The notes beneath the pieces are model-generated. The model ran no database searches, was not told the DNA's origin, and saw only the letters and a program-made list of their open reading frames with translations. Below are positions 1 to 9,026 of a stretch of 64,000 nt of DNA, one piece after another; the first letter of the stretch is position 1, and the number at the start of each line of letters is the position of its first letter. A program made the translations under genes and the position numbers. The stretch is from Cladocopium goreaui (Eukaryota > Sar > Dinophyceae > Suessiales > Symbiodiniaceae). Location of the stretch: positions 62,001-126,000 of the forward strand of contig CAMXCT020000466.1 in assembly GCA_947184155.2 (NCBI GenBank), written 5' to 3'.

Positions 1-19
1 ATTATAAGGCATTCTTTAT

Positions 20-590
20 TTCCAAAACGCGGAGAGAGCCAACGTTCTGGGGTATGTCGATACATAACCAGTAACGCGAGGAAACCATGACATCATGTAT
101 GCTATCTATAATTAGCCAAAACGTGGTCTTAACCAACGTTCTGGGACAGCAAGGACAAGAAGACAAACATATTGATGTCCATATTAAATGACACGCCTGT
201 CTGTCGCATTCTAGGATATTTTCAGTCACTCCGTATATCCAAAACGTGGGGAGAGCCAACGTTCTGGCGTATGTCAATACAGACCAGTACGTGAGAAAAC
301 TATGAAGTCGTGCATGCTAACTATAGCCAAAACGTGGTTTGAACCAACGTTCTGGGGCAGCAAAACTGAAATAAACAGCTTGATTTGCATATTCTATGAC
401 ACGCATGACTGTCGCACTCGAGGAGGAAAGGTGTGTTATAAGGCATTCCTTCTTTCCAAAACGCGGAGAGAGCCAACGTTCTGGGGTATGTCAATACACA
501 TCCATAATGTGAGGAAACCATGAAATCGTGTATGCCATCTATAGCCAAAACGTGGTCGGAACCAACGTTCTGGGACAGCAAGGACAAGAA
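20..590. repeat. Tandem array of three ~217-bp units, each with two imperfect hairpins
   Basis: The pair CCAAAACG(C/T)GG ... CCAACGTTCTGG recurs at about 23, 118, 239, 327, 458 and 546. Two alternating versions, one followed by GTATGTC and one by CAGCA, define a unit of about 217 bp present roughly three times. The two halves of each pair are near reverse complements with a 5-7 base gap, so each could fold into a short stem. Small open frames here on both strands simply repeat with the unit and show no domain. Seen directly; function unknown. Confidence 0.8.
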
Positions 591-780
591 GAGAAACATA
601 TTGATGCCCATATTATTGGCTTTGGCTCTTTTGTTGCGCGCATCCACTCCTGGCAGATCGTGGCACGAGGACTATTTCTGTTTGCGGCAACAAGCACCTA
701 CGAAAATTTACCAGGGTAAATTTTGCACTCGATGCTGCCGCTGCCAATCTCTTGGGATGGCATTAAGTCATTAAGTGCTT

Positions 781-1543
781 CAAAATTAGGAACGAAATCT
801 ATGATGATTAGCTGGTGCTGAAAGGTTTTTTTCTTGTTTTTTTTCTAGTTTTAAACATCTTGAATTTTGTCTCACAATGTGGCATCGACGGCATGAAACC
901 GCATGTGCCCTCCAATTTCCTTTTTGGCCCAATCCCCATTGACAGGGCATTTGGTTTACCCTAGGTCTGACGCCACCTGGCTGCCGACGTTGCAGCCCTT
1001 ACTTTTTGGTGTCAAATTTGCTGTTGGAAATGACGCATGTTATAGCGAAATTCAGTTGTGCTTTTGATAGCTTTCCATTGTTGCGTCAATGCCTGGGGTG
1101 AGCGGGCTGAACGGGGTTTGGTGAGATTTGGCATGGGCCAAACCTGTCAATTTGGCCGCGTTGAAGTTTTTCAACTATTTTCCATCGTAAAACAATAGTT
1201 TCACAATGGTTTGACAGTGGTTTTTGGATTTAAGAGTGGGAGGGGGCAAGCAAGAACATAAAATGTTATATATTTTATCTTATTTGGGTTTTAGTGTGTT
1301 TATTGTTTTGACACTGAACATTTGAGACCTGAAATTATCACGGGTGTTGTTTCAGGGTATTTATGTGTAAAACCAGCGCCGATAAAACCATGCGAAATTG
1401 GAATGCAAATGAAACGTCCAAATTTTGCACCATCAATTTCTTCGGATCTAATGGCAACCAACCGGAAAAAACATGAATGATGAATGTATATTTCAGATCC
1501 AATTGTGTTACCATGAAGGTGTCGATTTTGAAGGGTCAAAATT
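781..1543. other. No gene recognised; pre-insertion flank of element A
   Basis: This stretch contains short T-runs and scattered small frames without domain features. I see no RNA gene or repeat longer than a few bases. It ends in GACCC, which is duplicated on the far side of element A and so marks the insertion target. Confidence 0.6.
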
Positions 1544-1548
1544 GACCC

Positions 1549-1725
1549 TACAAACAATTGCTCACTGTACTCATGGCAAGGATGACACGCACAAAACGAG
1601 ACGTGACAGTGCTTTTAGTGTCATGCAGTTCAACTCACATGGACATGAATAGCATGTCAGGATTTTCACTCGTGTGAGGCCCCTTTGGCACAAAAAGGTG
1701 AGAGTGTTCCCGATCACCCTTTGCA
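1549..1725 (+). repeat. 5' LTR of element A
   Basis: This repeat matches 8845-9021 base for base as far as I can read. It begins TACAAACAATTG and ends TTTGCA. It contains a small palindrome, GACATG-aatag-CATGTC. As the 5' LTR it should hold the promoter and transcript start, but no TATA box is evident, which is usual for dinoflagellates. Confidence 0.93.
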
Positions 1726-1740
1726 TGGTAGCGGAGCTGA
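1726..1740 (+). other. Primer-binding site of element A
   Basis: TGGTAGCGGAGCTG follows the 5' LTR directly. Starting with TGG, it complements a tRNA 3' end in CCA and resembles the initiator-Met tRNA site used by many copia elements. Element A' has TGGCAGCGGAGCC at the matching place (60661). The exact tRNA is inferred. Confidence 0.7.
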
Positions 1741-2039
1741 ATACCGGCTTTGCTTGGACATTTTTGTGAACTCTGCAATTTGGACGTTGGAACAGCTGGA
1801 TTGGGTGACTTCATATACAGACGGCAAAATACTGGAAGTTGGACAAAAACTGGGGACTGTAGGTCCAATACAGGTGTCCCGCCTCCAGGTTGTTTTTCTG
1901 GAAGAAGTGTGCAAAACAATTTCAGCTGGCAGATCCATTTTGGGCAGTGGCAAATCGAGAAATTTCTGGTCACAACAGTGTTTTCCTTTTCTGCATTGAT
2001 CACTTGGTGATTTGCAGGTGACGTGGAGAGAAAGGTACC

Positions 2040-5000
2040 ATGGATGCAAGTCCAGCAGGTTCAGCTGGAGGATCACCAATGGCGGCTGCAGATGGGTTGT
2101 CGTTAGCAACTCGAATGGTAGCGGCTGCAGAGGCAGCAGCAGCTGCGGCTCAGGCTACAGCGTCAGCAGTTAGCAGACCAGCTGCTGAGGATGGAAAATC
2201 ATGGTGGAAATTGCTTCCAAAGCCACCTACCTTCGACCACAGTACCCGTGAAGGGGAAATTTCAGCATGGAAGGAGTGGAGCTGGACATTCGAGCAATAC
2301 ATTTCTTCTGTGGATGCAAAATTTGCTGAAGATATTCAGAAGCTCAGGGATCATCCAGAGAGACCCATAGATCCTGTGGATTTCAATGACACAGAGAAGC
2401 AGCGCAACACGTTTTTCTACAGTTTACTCAGTTCCTTGCTGAGGCAACGTGCATTGCTTGTGGTGAGACAGGTGACTGGATGCAATGGGTTGGAGGCCTA
2501 CAGAACTCTGATCCAACAGAATGAACCGGTTAGCAAAAACCGGAGTATGGGCTTGCTGAACGTGATCATGAATTGGCCTGCGTTTTCTGGCAAACTTTCG
2601 CTGATGCAACATGTGCTGAAGTTGGAGCATGCATACTCAGAGTATGAGAAGTTGGGAAGTCGTTTGAATGATGACTTGAAAACAGCAATCCTGATGAGGA
2701 GTGTCACAGGTCAGCTCAAGACTTGGCTTCAGCTTCAGGTCACAGAGACAACTACGTACACGAGGGTACGTGAAATGATCCTTCAATATGATGCTTCAAC
2801 AACCAAGTGGTCAGAACAAATGGTGCTTGGTGCAGACTCTTCAGGCGCAGTGGATGGGCCAATTCCGATGGAAATTGACAGGATTGAAGGAAAAGGAAAA
2901 GGCAAGAATGGTGGCAAAAGCAAGTCAAAAGACAAGGGATATGGAAAAGGAAAGTCAAAAGGAAAACCAAAGGGCAAGAATGACTCCAAGGGAAAGTCAA
3001 AGAACGACCAGAAGGGAAAAGGCAATGCTGGTGATAGATCCAAAGGGAAAGGAAAAGGAGAAGGGAACAAGTGTTACATATGTGGTCGCACAGGGCATTT
3101 TGCTCGTGAATGCTGGCAATCTCAGGTACGCAATGTGAGCTCAGACATGCAGCAGACTGCAACTACTGCTCATGGCTCACCAGGTTCTTCTGTGAGTGGC
3201 ATGTCTAGTGTGTCACAACATGTGCAACAGCAGGGATCAACACAGCCAAGCTCTCAGACCACGCAGTCGAGAATTGCACGTATTTGTGAGGTCAGTGATG
3301 ATGCAAAGCATGGTGAACTGATTTTCGATTTACGAGATTCCAGCCCTTCAAGTTTCCATGGTAGTGTTCATGCAGTTCATTTCTTCATTGGTGATGCAGA
3401 TGAGTGCTTGTGTAACGGTTTTGTTCGAGCAGTTGTGGAAGAAATTGATGATGTTGGTGAGGAATTACATTCAATCTTGATTGATAGCGGCGCTGATGCT
3501 TCGATCTTTCCTCTTAGCCTTCTTGACAGGGGATATGCAGTTCCAGGTGTTGCTGGGAAGCTGATGGACGCGCAGGGCTCAGAGATACCAGTAGAATCTG
3601 TACGTGACATGGAAGTGAGATTGAAGGACATCACTGGGAAGACAATTTGTTTGAAAGAAAGAGTAGCTCTGTCAAGCAGGGTATCTCAACCAATCATCAG
3701 TTTTGGACATCTTCTTGAAGGAGGATGGTCGATTGATGGCCGTGAACAGGCGCTTACTCACAGTCTTGGCGCCCACATCCCAGTTGAACTTCAAAACAGA
3801 TCACTTGTGGTTCAGGGTACAATCAGAGTTTTGCATGAAGAAGTCCATGACAAGCATGATGTACATGTCAGAGCCATTCAAGCAGATGTCATGCAGTACG
3901 TTGTTGAAGGAAACGTTGGTTGGAGCTTAGATGAATTTGGACGTGGAATTGGACGGCACTTTGCTGAGAAATTCCAAGACCCGACCCTGCTGAAACCAGA
4001 TCTTCCAGGTAGGTACTGCCGCACAACTTTGGTTGAAGATGACAACAAGAAATGGCAGGTTGTAGAGTTGTGTGAACGTTTGGATGGACTGATTCAGTTG
4101 GACGCAGAATTCTATGGACTTGCAGGGAAACGCAACATCATTACAATTCTGACAGATGGTGAAAAGGATCCAATGGTCATGGGATTCACGTTGGTTGATG
4201 AACAGGCGCAAAATTTTCCTGTTAGACCTGAAGGTGAATTGGCAATTCAGGACGATGATGAGGACATGGACATTCCAGGTGATTTCATGGAGCAACAAGG
4301 CCATGATGTTCCAGAAGGCCAAATTGTTGTGCACCCAGGCGCTGAAGATGAAATTGATGTCAATGGAACCAAGTTGAGAGTGACTAGTGCTCTTTCAGCG
4401 TTGCGTGCAGCATGTGGCTTTTACAATTTGTCAACTTCAGGGTCAAAGCAGAAGTGTTTTCAGAGGATTTTAGATCATCAGAAGAAACTGGAATTGACCA
4501 TGGTGATGGCAGCTGCAAAGGATGCCCAAGAACAGATGGAACGACAGCCAAGGGCACCGCCTACTGCAGAGCCACCTGATGAGGCAGAACAGGCCAAACA
4601 CAGGCTCACTCACATTCCATATGCAAATTGGTGCACAAGTTGCATTTCACATCGAGCACGTCCTGATCGTCATGAAACCACTGGCATTTCACATGAAGGA
4701 GCCATTCCAACAATTAGTTTCGACTATTTCTACACCAAGGTGGATGGCAATGATGTCACTGATCAGGAATCTCCAGATGCAGTGCTTTCTCTCATCATTG
4801 TGGACAGCCACACAGGTTTCATTGCATGCGTGCCACTTCAGGCAAAGAGTCAACTGGATCACATGAACAGGGAATTGATTCAGTTCATACAGAGATTGGG
4901 TTACAGTGAAGTGATTTTGCGTTGTGACAATGAACCGTCAATTCTTCAGCTCCAGCGTCTTGCAACAAAGACACGTCAGAGCATGGGTCTGAAGACTACT

Positions 5001-8000
5001 ATGAGTAGTTCAGTTGCATATGACCATGGCAACAGCCTTGCTGAGAATGGAATTGCAAGGGTACGACAGTTGGCATGTTCTTTGATGCATCAATTGCATG
5101 GGAAGCTTGGTATTCAACTGTCAACTGGCAATGCAATCTGGACATGGGCATTGAGACACGCTGCATGGTTGATTTCTCGATTTTCTGTCCTGAAAGGAGC
5201 AACACCATATGAGCTGGCAGTTGGACGTGGCTTTGAAGGCCCACTGTGTGAGTTTGGGGAGCCAGTTTTCGGCTTCATTCATGCAGCCCACAAGGGCAAA
5301 GCTGCAGCAAAATGGAAGAGAGCGTTGTTCTTGGGAAAAGCAGACTCACAGTCTAGCTATGTGCTTTTTGATGGACAGTCAATTGTGTTGTCACGCAGTG
5401 TGCGCAGAATCTCAACAAGTTGGCGCAGTCATTTGGCATTCTTCTTACATTGCAAGTGTTTCTCATGGCAATACCGTGCGGGATTTGGAGCAAGAGTGCT
5501 TCCAACAATGAAAAGACCAATCCCACAGAGCGCAGCATTGGATGCGCCACCTGGACCCATTGAAGACAGCAAACTTCATGACAAAGAGGCAGAAGCTGTG
5601 ATTCAATATGCAGAACAAGAGAAAGCTGCTGAAACTGAGAGGATTGCGATGGGCCAACATGACCCCATCACTTTGAAAGCTCAAGAAGTGAAACCGACAG
5701 TCTTTGATGACCACATTCCCATTGGTCCAATTGGGGATGGTCCTGGGATGGCGTCAATTGTCAACCCAGGAGGAGTTGTAGCACCACCCAACATGGAGCC
5801 AATAGATCCAGGTCTTATGGTGCCAGTGACCCCACCACGCGACTTTGTGGAGATTGATTCAGGCAGTCCTCGACAAGGTGCTTCTGCAAGGCCTAGTGGT
5901 GATTTGGATTTGGAGGAGGATGATGCTTCCAAAAGAGCTCGCACTGAGGAGTCAAAACGTCAGAGAATCAATAGGATCCAGAAGGAATATGAATCAAGAC
6001 TCAGTGCAGTGAAGATTGCATACAAGGAGTATTTCACCATGGATGATTACTCTACAGAACTGGATTTGGAAGATGATGGTGCAATGGAAGATGACATTTG
6101 GGCCGGTGAAAACGAGGTCCAATTGGGAACAATTTCAGAGCATCTTTGGGCTGATTTTCCAATCGATGTTTTACCCACTCAGTTGCCTGAGAAGTGGGTA
6201 GAGGATCTGGCAGATGAGACAGAAGTCAAACGTTTGGTTGCAATGGGAGTGCTAGTTCCTGCAGAAGAGTTCAACGGCAAGGTGACAGGTCGCTTGACAA
6301 CCAAGTTCGTCAGAGACTGGAGACTGAAAGACTTTGTGAATGAAAAAGGGGAAACAGTCAAACGTTGGATGCGTCGTTCACGATATGTGGCTCGAGAATT
6401 TGCTTCAGAAAAGAGGCTAGACACTTTTAGCCCGGCCACAGGAGCTCATACATCCAACTTGATTCCCCTGAAGTACTTGTGGATGAAAGAGATGGCAAAA
6501 GATCTCCCAGACACTGCAGAATACGAAACAGTGCTAGGTTGTTTGGACGTGAAGGATGCATTTCTTCAAGTTGAGCAGGAGGAGCCAATCTTGGTTCACA
6601 TTCAGAACCAGCCCTATGTGATTCAAAAGAACCTTCCAGGTCAACGCATGGGAGCAAAGCAATGGTTCCAACATTTGCGCAAGTATCTCTCAACCAAGCT
6701 CAACTACAGTTTTTGCAGTGAACAACCTTGTCTTGCCAGGAATGAAGAATCTACGATCATCATTCATGTGGATGACATTCTTTTTGTTGGTCGCAAGAAG
6801 TACTGGCAAAACACGTTTCTCAAGGAGATGGGGGAGAAGTTCACAGTGTCTTCTTCTCAACTGGATGGCATTGGTTCAAGTATCAGTTTTCTGAGGCGTA
6901 AGATCACAGAAACAAGTGATGGACTGGTGATGACTCCAGGTACAAGCGTGGAGAAAGTGGTGAAAGCGTTTGAAGAGAAGTTTGGAGTTGCAAGGTCACA
7001 AAAGATTCCGTGTAGCTCAGAGATTCAACTTGAGGACAATTCACCTTTGCTCAGTCCACGTGATGCAAGTGCATTTCGATCAGTGGTTTGTTTATGCCTT
7101 TACATTGGTCGTGAGAGACCAGACTTGATGTTCACAATAAAGGAACTTGCGTCCAGTATGTCAACACCAACCATGACATCACTACAGCGATTGAGGAAAA
7201 TGATTGGGTACATGAAGCATGTTGGAAATGTTGGTGTGAAACTTTTTACACCAGTTCCTGGACAAGGGAAGAATGTGGATGGGACCAATCAACCTTGGGT
7301 CCTGGAGAGCTACAGTGATGCAGACTGGAGTTCCAACAAATCCCACCGTAGGAGCACTTCCTGCGGCATTCACTTCATCAACAATTCCTTTGTCTACGGC
7401 TCAAGTCGAACCCAGAAGACAATTTCCTTGTCATCTTGTGAAAGTGAACTACATTCCTTGGTTAGTTGTCTTTGCGATGGTATGTTCATTGTGGCATGTG
7501 CAGAATTCATCTTGGGAGAGAAGGGGGAGCACATACAATTTACTGACTCAAGCTCAGCAAGACAGCTAGCGTCCCGACAGGGGTGTGGAAAAGTGAGACA
7601 TTTGTCAGGAAAGATATTGTGGATTCAAGAAAGGGTCAACGATGGCTTTGTTCTTCTGAGACAGATTCCCACGGCATGGAATTGTGCTGACATAGGAACG
7701 AAAAGCCTATCACAACAAAAACTCTTGGTGCTGATGCATGAGTGTGGTCTCATTTTCATTTCAACTGGAGAGAGAGTTGGGGCAGAACAACATCAACGTC
7801 AAGTCGAAAGACATGGAAATCAACGCCAATTACAGCAGATAGCCAAAACCATACGGAGAATGAGCATAGCGATGGGCCTTGGGCCAGTAGAGGCTGTGGC
7901 ACAACAATGTGGCGAGGAGGAGTCAAAAGCCTCCTACAACATTTTCTGGATATGGATGATGTTTGGTTTGCTTTTTGGTGTGATGATTCTTGTCTTCACA

Positions 8001-8732
8001 GCGTTGTGGCGAAGATGGAAAGCTGTGGCAAAAGAACTTGAGTATGCTCAAACACAGCTTGGTGATCACTATGAATATGCAGCATGGCTTTGTGAAAGAC
8101 TTGATGGTTTAGCATGGATAACCCCGTCAATTGAGAATCTTGGTGAAACAATTGATGCAAACATTGATCGTTTGGCAACTCATGAGGCAGACACACGTGA
8201 TGCACTTACAGTTCTTGATGATGCAACAGACTGTATCAGGTATGGCCTGATGGAATTTGGAGGTTTTGTCAGGAATGAAACATTGAGCGCAGTGCAGCGC
8301 AGTCACATGTTCGTACAAGAACGTGCAAACTTTGTGCTGTGGAACATGCGGCGCAATCAACCAGAAGATACAGATGAGAATGCAGCAGGTCCACCAGAAG
8401 GTGGAGAAGAAGAAGAACCCACTGAGGATGAGGAAATTCAAGGAGAGACAGAAGGCATGTCAAACCTCATGGATTCCTTGCGCAACGACCAAAATGTTGC
8501 TTTAGCTTCAGAACTCTGGAATGATGCAGCACAGATCCAACGTGCACTGATGACGGTGCTTGACGCAACAAGTGGAAGAAATCCCAGAGGGATGAGCATT
8601 GATGTTGTCAACACCATCAGAAACGTTTTTCAGAGACTTTACAGAGTTGCGAGGAACAGAGGCAGAGATGATCGAGCACAGGCATACCGCCGCTACATAG
8701 ATGATTTACATGGAGTTTTGAGAAATGGATGA
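2040..8732 (+). CDS. Copia-type Gag-Pol polyprotein with a C-terminal transmembrane extension
   Basis: A single unbroken frame of 2230 codons. An Ala-rich start is followed by a Gag region (WWKLLPKP, about residue 57). Next come a Gly/Lys-rich basic linker and the zinc knuckle CYICGRTGHFARECW (about 345-359). The protease has DSGADASIF (about 480), and the zinc-binding HRLTHIPY...WCTSC segment lies at about 853. Integrase acidic residues sit in SFDYF (about 893), RCDNEP (about 960) and AENGIARVR (about 1002). Reverse transcriptase shows LDVKDAF (about 1502) and HVDDILFVG (about 1577). RNase H shows SDADW (about 1758), SSCESELHS and FTDSSSARQL. After RNase H about 320 residues continue in frame, with a hydrophobic helix at about 1970-1992 (FGLLFGVMILVFTAL) and an acidic stretch near 2120-2145. 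The ATG at 2040 is the first in frame after the leader. No frameshift separates gag from pol, so the protein is presumably cleaved by its own protease. No key motif is missing. Confidence 0.95.
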   Translation: MDASPAGSAGGSPMAAADGLSLATRMVAAAEAAAAAAQATASAVSRPAAEDGKSWWKLLPKPPTFDHSTREGEISAWKEWSWTFEQYISSVDAKFAEDIQKLRDHPERPIDPVDFNDTEKQRNTFFYSLLSSLLRQRALLVVRQVTGCNGLEAYRTLIQQNEPVSKNRSMGLLNVIMNWPAFSGKLSLMQHVLKLEHAYSEYEKLGSRLNDDLKTAILMRSVTGQLKTWLQLQVTETTTYTRVREMILQYDASTTKWSEQMVLGADSSGAVDGPIPMEIDRIEGKGKGKNGGKSKSKDKGYGKGKSKGKPKGKNDSKGKSKNDQKGKGNAGDRSKGKGKGEGNKCYICGRTGHFARECWQSQVRNVSSDMQQTATTAHGSPGSSVSGMSSVSQHVQQQGSTQPSSQTTQSRIARICEVSDDAKHGELIFDLRDSSPSSFHGSVHAVHFFIGDADECLCNGFVRAVVEEIDDVGEELHSILIDSGADASIFPLSLLDRGYAVPGVAGKLMDAQGSEIPVESVRDMEVRLKDITGKTICLKERVALSSRVSQPIISFGHLLEGGWSIDGREQALTHSLGAHIPVELQNRSLVVQGTIRVLHEEVHDKHDVHVRAIQADVMQYVVEGNVGWSLDEFGRGIGRHFAEKFQDPTLLKPDLPGRYCRTTLVEDDNKKWQVVELCERLDGLIQLDAEFYGLAGKRNIITILTDGEKDPMVMGFTLVDEQAQNFPVRPEGELAIQDDDEDMDIPGDFMEQQGHDVPEGQIVVHPGAEDEIDVNGTKLRVTSALSALRAACGFYNLSTSGSKQKCFQRILDHQKKLELTMVMAAAKDAQEQMERQPRAPPTAEPPDEAEQAKHRLTHIPYANWCTSCISHRARPDRHETTGISHEGAIPTISFDYFYTKVDGNDVTDQESPDAVLSLIIVDSHTGFIACVPLQAKSQLDHMNRELIQFIQRLGYSEVILRCDNEPSILQLQRLATKTRQSMGLKTTMSSSVAYDHGNSLAENGIARVRQLACSLMHQLHGKLGIQLSTGNAIWTWALRHAAWLISRFSVLKGATPYELAVGRGFEGPLCEFGEPVFGFIHAAHKGKAAAKWKRALFLGKADSQSSYVLFDGQSIVLSRSVRRISTSWRSHLAFFLHCKCFSWQYRAGFGARVLPTMKRPIPQSAALDAPPGPIEDSKLHDKEAEAVIQYAEQEKAAETERIAMGQHDPITLKAQEVKPTVFDDHIPIGPIGDGPGMASIVNPGGVVAPPNMEPIDPGLMVPVTPPRDFVEIDSGSPRQGASARPSGDLDLEEDDASKRARTEESKRQRINRIQKEYESRLSAVKIAYKEYFTMDDYSTELDLEDDGAMEDDIWAGENEVQLGTISEHLWADFPIDVLPTQLPEKWVEDLADETEVKRLVAMGVLVPAEEFNGKVTGRLTTKFVRDWRLKDFVNEKGETVKRWMRRSRYVAREFASEKRLDTFSPATGAHTSNLIPLKYLWMKEMAKDLPDTAEYETVLGCLDVKDAFLQVEQEEPILVHIQNQPYVIQKNLPGQRMGAKQWFQHLRKYLSTKLNYSFCSEQPCLARNEESTIIIHVDDILFVGRKKYWQNTFLKEMGEKFTVSSSQLDGIGSSISFLRRKITETSDGLVMTPGTSVEKVVKAFEEKFGVARSQKIPCSSEIQLEDNSPLLSPRDASAFRSVVCLCLYIGRERPDLMFTIKELASSMSTPTMTSLQRLRKMIGYMKHVGNVGVKLFTPVPGQGKNVDGTNQPWVLESYSDADWSSNKSHRRSTSCGIHFINNSFVYGSSRTQKTISLSSCESELHSLVSCLCDGMFIVACAEFILGEKGEHIQFTDSSSARQLASRQGCGKVRHLSGKILWIQERVNDGFVLLRQIPTAWNCADIGTKSLSQQKLLVLMHECGLIFISTGERVGAEQHQRQVERHGNQRQLQQIAKTIRRMSIAMGLGPVEAVAQQCGEEESKASYNIFWIWMMFGLLFGVMILVFTALWRRWKAVAKELEYAQTQLGDHYEYAAWLCERLDGLAWITPSIENLGETIDANIDRLATHEADTRDALTVLDDATDCIRYGLMEFGGFVRNETLSAVQRSHMFVQERANFVLWNMRRNQPEDTDENAAGPPEGGEEEEPTEDEEIQGETEGMSNLMDSLRNDQNVALASELWNDAAQIQRALMTVLDATSGRNPRGMSIDVVNTIRNVFQRLYRVARNRGRDDRAQAYRRYIDDLHGVLRNG

Positions 8733-8832
8733 GATATGAATAGTTGGAAGAGAATTTTGAGATGGATTTCACAGAGAAAAGTTCTGGAAATCAGTCAACG
8801 GCATGGCAAAGACTTTTAGCCGTGCTCAAAGC

Positions 8833-8844
8833 TTTGAGGAGGAG
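8833..8844 (+). other. Polypurine tract of element A
   Basis: TTTGAGGAGGAG lies immediately before the 3' LTR, where plus-strand DNA synthesis is primed in LTR elements. The call rests on position and purine content. Confidence 0.7.
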
Positions 8845-9021
8845 TACAAACAATTGCTCACTGTACTCATGGCAAGGATGACACGCACAAAACGAGACGT
8901 GACAGTGCTTTTAGTGTCATGCAGTTCAACTCACATGGACATGAATAGCATGTCAGGATTTTCACTCGTGTGAGGCCCCTTTGGCACAAAAAGGTGAGAG
9001 TGTTCCCGATCACCCTTTGCA
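8845..9021 (+). repeat. 3' LTR of element A
   Basis: Identical by eye to 1549-1725. It is followed directly by GACCC, the target duplication. It begins 112 bases after the end of the Gag-Pol frame. Confidence 0.93.
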
Positions 9022-9026
9022 GACCC

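Larger units (their letters stand above)
1549..9021 (+). mobile_element. Complete, apparently young Ty1/copia-type LTR retrotransposon (element A)
   Basis: Two 177-bp direct repeats (1549-1725 and 8845-9021), identical by eye, bound a primer-binding site, one long Gag-Pol frame and a purine tract. GACCC at 1544-1548 is repeated at 9022-9026, a 5-bp target duplication typical of LTR-element integration. The domain order Gag, protease, integrase, reverse transcriptase, RNase H is copia type. Identical LTRs plus an unbroken frame imply a recent insertion. The LTR ends read TA...CA rather than the usual TG...CA; the first T could instead belong to a 6-bp duplication. A decayed relative begins at 60504. 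Confidence 0.95.
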
